A stretch of DNA of 9,501 nt. Origin: an uncultured Pelagibacteraceae bacterium (GTDB taxonomy: Bacteria; Pseudomonadota; Alphaproteobacteria; Pelagibacterales; Pelagibacteraceae). This document shows positions 6,866-9,501 of this stretch, in pieces (position 1 is the stretch's first letter; every line of letters begins with the position of its first letter). Where the stretch lies: positions 1 to 9,501 of the forward strand of contig CACDNJ010000020.1 in assembly GCA_902554135.1 (NCBI GenBank). The letters run 5' to 3'. Below the pieces are notes generated by a model. The model saw nothing but the letters and a program-made list of their open reading frames with translations. It was not told the origin of the DNA and made no database searches. The position numbers were made by a program, and so were the translations under genes.

Positions 6866-7530
6866 TGGGACTTTACAATAATAAAAAAAATCTTTTTTAT
6901 AAGTTAAAAAAAAACTCAATTAAAAGTTGGAAGAAATATACCGAACATTCTTTTGTAAAAGGACTTGGAGATGGAAGTTTAAAATCTTCTGTTTTTAAAG
7001 AATATTTAATTCAAGATTATATTTTTCTACAAAGATTTATGAGAATACTGGCTTTATCTGCTTACAAAGCAAAATCTATAGAAGATATGAATAGATCGGT
7101 AGATTTTATAATGGCTATAAAACACGAGTTAAAACTTCATATCCATTATTGTAAAAAATTTGGAATATCAAAAAATAAAATTTTAAAAGCAAAAGAAAGA
7201 AAAGAAAATAAAGCTTATACCAATTATGTTATGAAAGTTGGTTTAAAAAAAAGTAACTTAGAATTGTTTACCGCCCTATCTCCTTGCGTTATCGGTTACG
7301 GAGAAATTGGATATAATTTAAAAAAAAATAAAAATTGGAAAAAAAGTAAATATTCTTCATGGATAAAAATGTATTCATCAAAAGAATATCAAAGTGTAGC
7401 TAAAGATAATATTGCTTACTTAGATTATCTCTACAAAATAAATAAAAAGAAAAATATTAAATCGCTAATAACAATATTTAAAAAAGCTTCAGAACTTGAA
7501 GCTAATTTTTGGCAAATGGCTTACAAATAA
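6865..7530 (+). CDS. tenA: TenA-family thiaminase II / aminopyrimidine aminohydrolase
   Basis: The 221-residue all-helical protein has the length and motifs of TenA. Asp51 is in YLIQDYIFL (47-55), Tyr118 in AYTNYV (117-122), the nucleophile Cys141 in LSPCVIGYGEIG (138-149) and Glu212 in ELEANFWQMAY (210-220). These match the pyrimidine pocket and catalytic residues of B. subtilis TenA, so this is the Cys-type (TenA_C) class. Such enzymes hydrolyse aminopyrimidine breakdown products of thiamin to HMP (4-amino-5-hydroxymethyl-2-methylpyrimidine), or cleave thiamin itself. The TPP riboswitch directly upstream independently ties it to vitamin B1 and argues for salvage. No signal peptide is visible, so it is cytoplasmic. 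The ATG lies four bases after AGGA. The 3' end overlaps the 3' end of lpxB on the other strand by ten bases. It is strikingly Lys/Asn-rich. Whether substrate comes from uptake or internal damage cannot be told here. Confidence 0.93.
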   Translation: MGLYNNKKNLFYKLKKNSIKSWKKYTEHSFVKGLGDGSLKSSVFKEYLIQDYIFLQRFMRILALSAYKAKSIEDMNRSVDFIMAIKHELKLHIHYCKKFGISKNKILKAKERKENKAYTNYVMKVGLKKSNLELFTALSPCVIGYGEIGYNLKKNKNWKKSKYSSWIKMYSSKEYQSVAKDNIAYLDYLYKINKKKNIKSLITIFKKASELEANFWQMAYK

Positions 7531-8648
7531 TCTGTTAATACTTTACTGGCAATTTCAGAAGATTCTTTGGTTTTAAAATTATTAATTATTTCCTGAGTTT
7601 TTGTTACTTGTTTTTCTAAAGATTGTTTATCACTTAAAAGTTTATCAACAGTATTATAAATATTAATGGGATTACATTTAGATTGTAATAACTCTGGGAT
7701 TACTTCTTCATTAGCGGCAATATTAATAATGTTTGCAAATTTAACTTTGACTAACATTTTAACTATAAAAAAATTAATCATACTCATTTTATAAATAATT
7801 ATAGATGGTATTTTTGCATTACAAATTTCTAAGGAAATTGTTCCGGATTTAGCCACTGCAAACATAGAAGATTTAAGTATATGGGATTTTATTTTTTCAT
7901 CGCCAATAGCGCCACAATTTTTAAGCCCTTCTTTGAGTAAAAGATTTTGCATTAATTGAACGTGTTCTGATGTGGAATGAAAGACAAAAAATAAATCTTT
8001 GTACTTCTCGTTCATTTTCTTGACGAATTTAAATAATATTGGTGTTAAAACATTAATCTCAGACAATCTACTTCCTGAATAAATAGAAAAGATTTTTTTG
8101 TTGTCTTTAATGATTTGACTAATATCAACTTTGCTTTTATCTCCTTCCTCTAATAAAGGATGTCCTGTAAATGTTGATTGAATACCTTCTTTATCAAAGT
8201 ATTTTTTTTCAAAAGGAAATAATAATAAAACATGATCTAAAAAGGATTTAAGTTGCTTAACTCTATGTTCCCTCCAAACCCAAACCTGTGGAGCTACAAA
8301 ATGAATTGTTTTTATGCTCGGATCTATTTTTTTAACTTCTTTTGCTACACGTAAGGTAAAATCAGGACTGTCTACTGAAAGTAAAATATCAGGTTTAAAT
8401 TTAAGAATTTCTTTTACTGTTTCGTTTATTTTGCTCTTAATTTTAAAAACATTTAATATAACTCTTGTAAATCCAAGATATGTAACTTCTTTTAAATCAT
8501 AAAGAGACTTAATGCCTAAAGCTTTTAGATGCTCGCCGCCAACAGATAAATATTCTATGTCTGATCTTGAGTTTTTAAGTTGGGCAACAACTTTTGAGGC
8601 TAATTTGTCTCCTGAAGGTTCGCCAGTTAATACAAATATCTTTTTCAT
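7521..8648 (-). CDS. lpxB: Lipid-A-disaccharide synthase (LpxB)
   Basis: The 375-residue GT19-family glycosyltransferase joins UDP-2,3-diacylglucosamine and lipid X to form the lipid A disaccharide at the inner face of the cytoplasmic membrane, so the organism makes lipopolysaccharide. Visible motifs are TGEPSGD (residues 8-14), SVDSPDFTLRVAKEVKK (91-107), HFVAPQVWVWREHRVK (116-131), LLFPFEKKYF (142-151), TGHPLLE (161-167), GSR (192-194, in place of the usual LPGSR context), AVAKSGTISLE (264-274) and the C-terminal EEVIPELLQ (314-322). The ATG overlaps the stop of the upstream dehydrogenase by four bases (ATGA). The stop lies inside the tenA coding end. In many alphaproteobacteria lpxB ends an lpxD-fabZ-lpxA-lpxI-lpxB cluster; here the gene before it is a sugar dehydrogenase, so it has been separated from that cluster. 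Confidence 0.96.
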   Translation of the reverse strand: MKKIFVLTGEPSGDKLASKVVAQLKNSRSDIEYLSVGGEHLKALGIKSLYDLKEVTYLGFTRVILNVFKIKSKINETVKEILKFKPDILLSVDSPDFTLRVAKEVKKIDPSIKTIHFVAPQVWVWREHRVKQLKSFLDHVLLLFPFEKKYFDKEGIQSTFTGHPLLEEGDKSKVDISQIIKDNKKIFSIYSGSRLSEINVLTPILFKFVKKMNEKYKDLFFVFHSTSEHVQLMQNLLLKEGLKNCGAIGDEKIKSHILKSSMFAVAKSGTISLEICNAKIPSIIIYKMSMINFFIVKMLVKVKFANIINIAANEEVIPELLQSKCNPINIYNTVDKLLSDKQSLEKQVTKTQEIINNFKTKESSEIASKVLTDYL

Positions 8649-9501
8649 TTATACATTCTCCAGAGCTCGCCGTTATCAGACATCATATAAAGCTCACCTG
8701 TCTCTTTATGTATCTTTATATCTCTAATTCTTCCAATTTTCCCTTTGAAAATAATTTCTTCGTTAATAAATTCCTTCTCTTTAAATTGAATTTTTCTAAG
8801 AGATTCATCTCTTAATGATGTAATTAGTGCATCACCATTCCATTTTTCAAACTCTTCACCTTTATAAATTGCTATCGCGCTTGTTGCTATTGAAGGCACC
8901 CAATATTTAATTGCTTTAGTGAATCCAGGTTTCCATTTGGGTCCAATTTTTAAACCTGAATAATTTGTTCCTCCCCATCCTAAAATTTTCCATCCATAAT
9001 TTTCACCGTAATTTGCAGTACCAAACCAATCTCCACCTCTTGCACCATGGTTACTTAGATAAATTTTATTATCAAAAGGAGATAAGGCCATGCCCTGAGG
9101 ATTTCTAACTCCTATTTGAAAAATTTCAGGTAACCAATTTTTTTTATTTTTAAATTTTGGATTATCTTTTGGAATAGAACCATCAAGGTTTATTCTGATT
9201 ATACTGCCAGGATGTTTTGTAGGATCTTGGGCTATCATGCCTTTTCCTCTTTCGCCTACGGTAATATAAAGATGTTTATCTTTTATAACTAATCTTGAAC
9301 CAAAATGATAACCTGAGTCTATTGGAGGTTCAGCTCTAAAAATATTTTTAAACTCAATATTTGTTTTATTAAATTTACCTTTTGCGACTGAAGTACTTGC
9401 CTTCCAATCTCCTCTATTTTCAGAATATGAAATATAAATTTGTCCATTACTATATAAAACATCAAGCAATCCTCCTTGCCCGACTTCTAAAACTGAAAGA
9501 T
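8645..9501 (-). CDS. PQQ-dependent aldose sugar dehydrogenase (GSDH/YliI-like), 5' end outside window
   Basis: The frame is open to the right edge, and residues LSVLEVGQGGLLDV precede the TTG at 9469, so that codon is internal and the gene is cut. The visible 285 residues match the beta-propeller glucose/sorbosone dehydrogenase family. Counting from the edge they show GQGGLLDV (7-14), ISYSE (23-27), YHFGSRLVI (64-72) with the catalytic-type His65, VRNPQGMALSP (131-141) with Arg132, HGARGGD (151-157), NYGENYGW (163-170), GRIRDI (256-261) and the end GELWRMYK. Family members use pyrroloquinoline quinone and calcium to oxidise aldoses, usually in the periplasm. A signal peptide would lie outside the window. 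The usual EHGP...GGDE segment is altered here (see findings). The stop overlaps the lpxB start by four bases, so the two genes are probably co-transcribed. Confidence 0.88.
   Translation of the reverse strand, partial: LSVLEVGQGGLLDVLYSNGQIYISYSENRGDWKASTSVAKGKFNKTNIEFKNIFRAEPPIDSGYHFGSRLVIKDKHLYITVGERGKGMIAQDPTKHPGSIIRINLDGSIPKDNPKFKNKKNWLPEIFQIGVRNPQGMALSPFDNKIYLSNHGARGGDWFGTANYGENYGWKILGWGGTNYSGLKIGPKWKPGFTKAIKYWVPSIATSAIAIYKGEEFEKWNGDALITSLRDESLRKIQFKEKEFINEEIIFKGKIGRIRDIKIHKETGELYMMSDNGELWRMYK
8658..8661 (-). promoter_or_regulatory. Shine-Dalgarno sequence of lpxB
   Basis: On the minus strand GGAG stands nine bases before the lpxB ATG, within the coding end of the upstream dehydrogenase. 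It supports the start at 8648 and suggests that lpxB can load ribosomes itself besides being coupled. Confidence 0.6.

Noticed and set aside
8314..8815. Plus-strand open frames opposite lpxB and the dehydrogenase start region
   Set aside because: Short, overlapping each other, no recognisable motif, and antisense to two well-supported genes.
8645..9469. Dehydrogenase starting at the TTG at 9469
   Set aside because: The frame continues upstream with the family motif GQGGLLDV, so the TTG encodes an internal leucine.

Overview
The window comes from a very AT-rich, gene-dense bacterial chromosome and is most likely from a streamlined marine alphaproteobacterium of the SAR11/Pelagibacterales type. 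Three things point that way. The gene order PPIase-trpE-trpG-trpD-trpC-lexA-gltX is a reduced form of an alphaproteobacterial neighbourhood. The site upstream of lexA is the alphaproteobacterial SOS box form GAAC-N7-GAAC. Proteins are Lys/Asn/Ile-rich, and genes overlap or abut almost everywhere; the longest gene-free stretches are about 69 and 75 bases, so no stretch of 300 bases lacks a gene. The lineage is inferred from memory of gene order and composition, not from a search.

Layout, left to right. Bases 1-825 hold the 3' part of a PpiD/SurA-like periplasmic folding factor. Bases 825-4640 hold trpE, trpG, trpD and trpC, joined by a 1-base overlap, a zero-base junction, a 1-base gap and a 4-base overlap. 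These genes take chorismate to indole-3-glycerol phosphate, except for the TrpF step; trpF, trpB and trpA are not in the window. A 69-base gap carries the SOS operator and then lexA (4710-5384). gltX (5404-6789) follows after 19 bases. A 75-base gap carries a compact TPP (thiamin pyrophosphate) riboswitch leading straight into tenA (6865-7530). On the minus strand, a PQQ-type aldose sugar dehydrogenase (cut by the right edge) overlaps lpxB by 4 bases, and lpxB ends inside the 3' end of tenA (10-base convergent overlap).

How the parts work together: the left half is a tryptophan-synthesis transcription unit behind an envelope chaperone gene. The middle is a self-regulated SOS repressor beside a housekeeping tRNA synthetase. 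The right half is a riboswitch-controlled thiamin-salvage enzyme facing an envelope pair (lipid A disaccharide synthase and a probable periplasmic sugar dehydrogenase).

All gene families here are known. The items most worth a second look are the shortened pyrophosphate arm of the TPP riboswitch, whose P4 helix includes the Shine-Dalgarno sequence of tenA; the placement of tenA between gltX and lpxB; the inverted repeat ending on the lexA start codon; and substitutions in the PQQ/calcium segment of the dehydrogenase. I saw no insertion sequence, CRISPR array, tRNA, rRNA or convincing intrinsic terminator.
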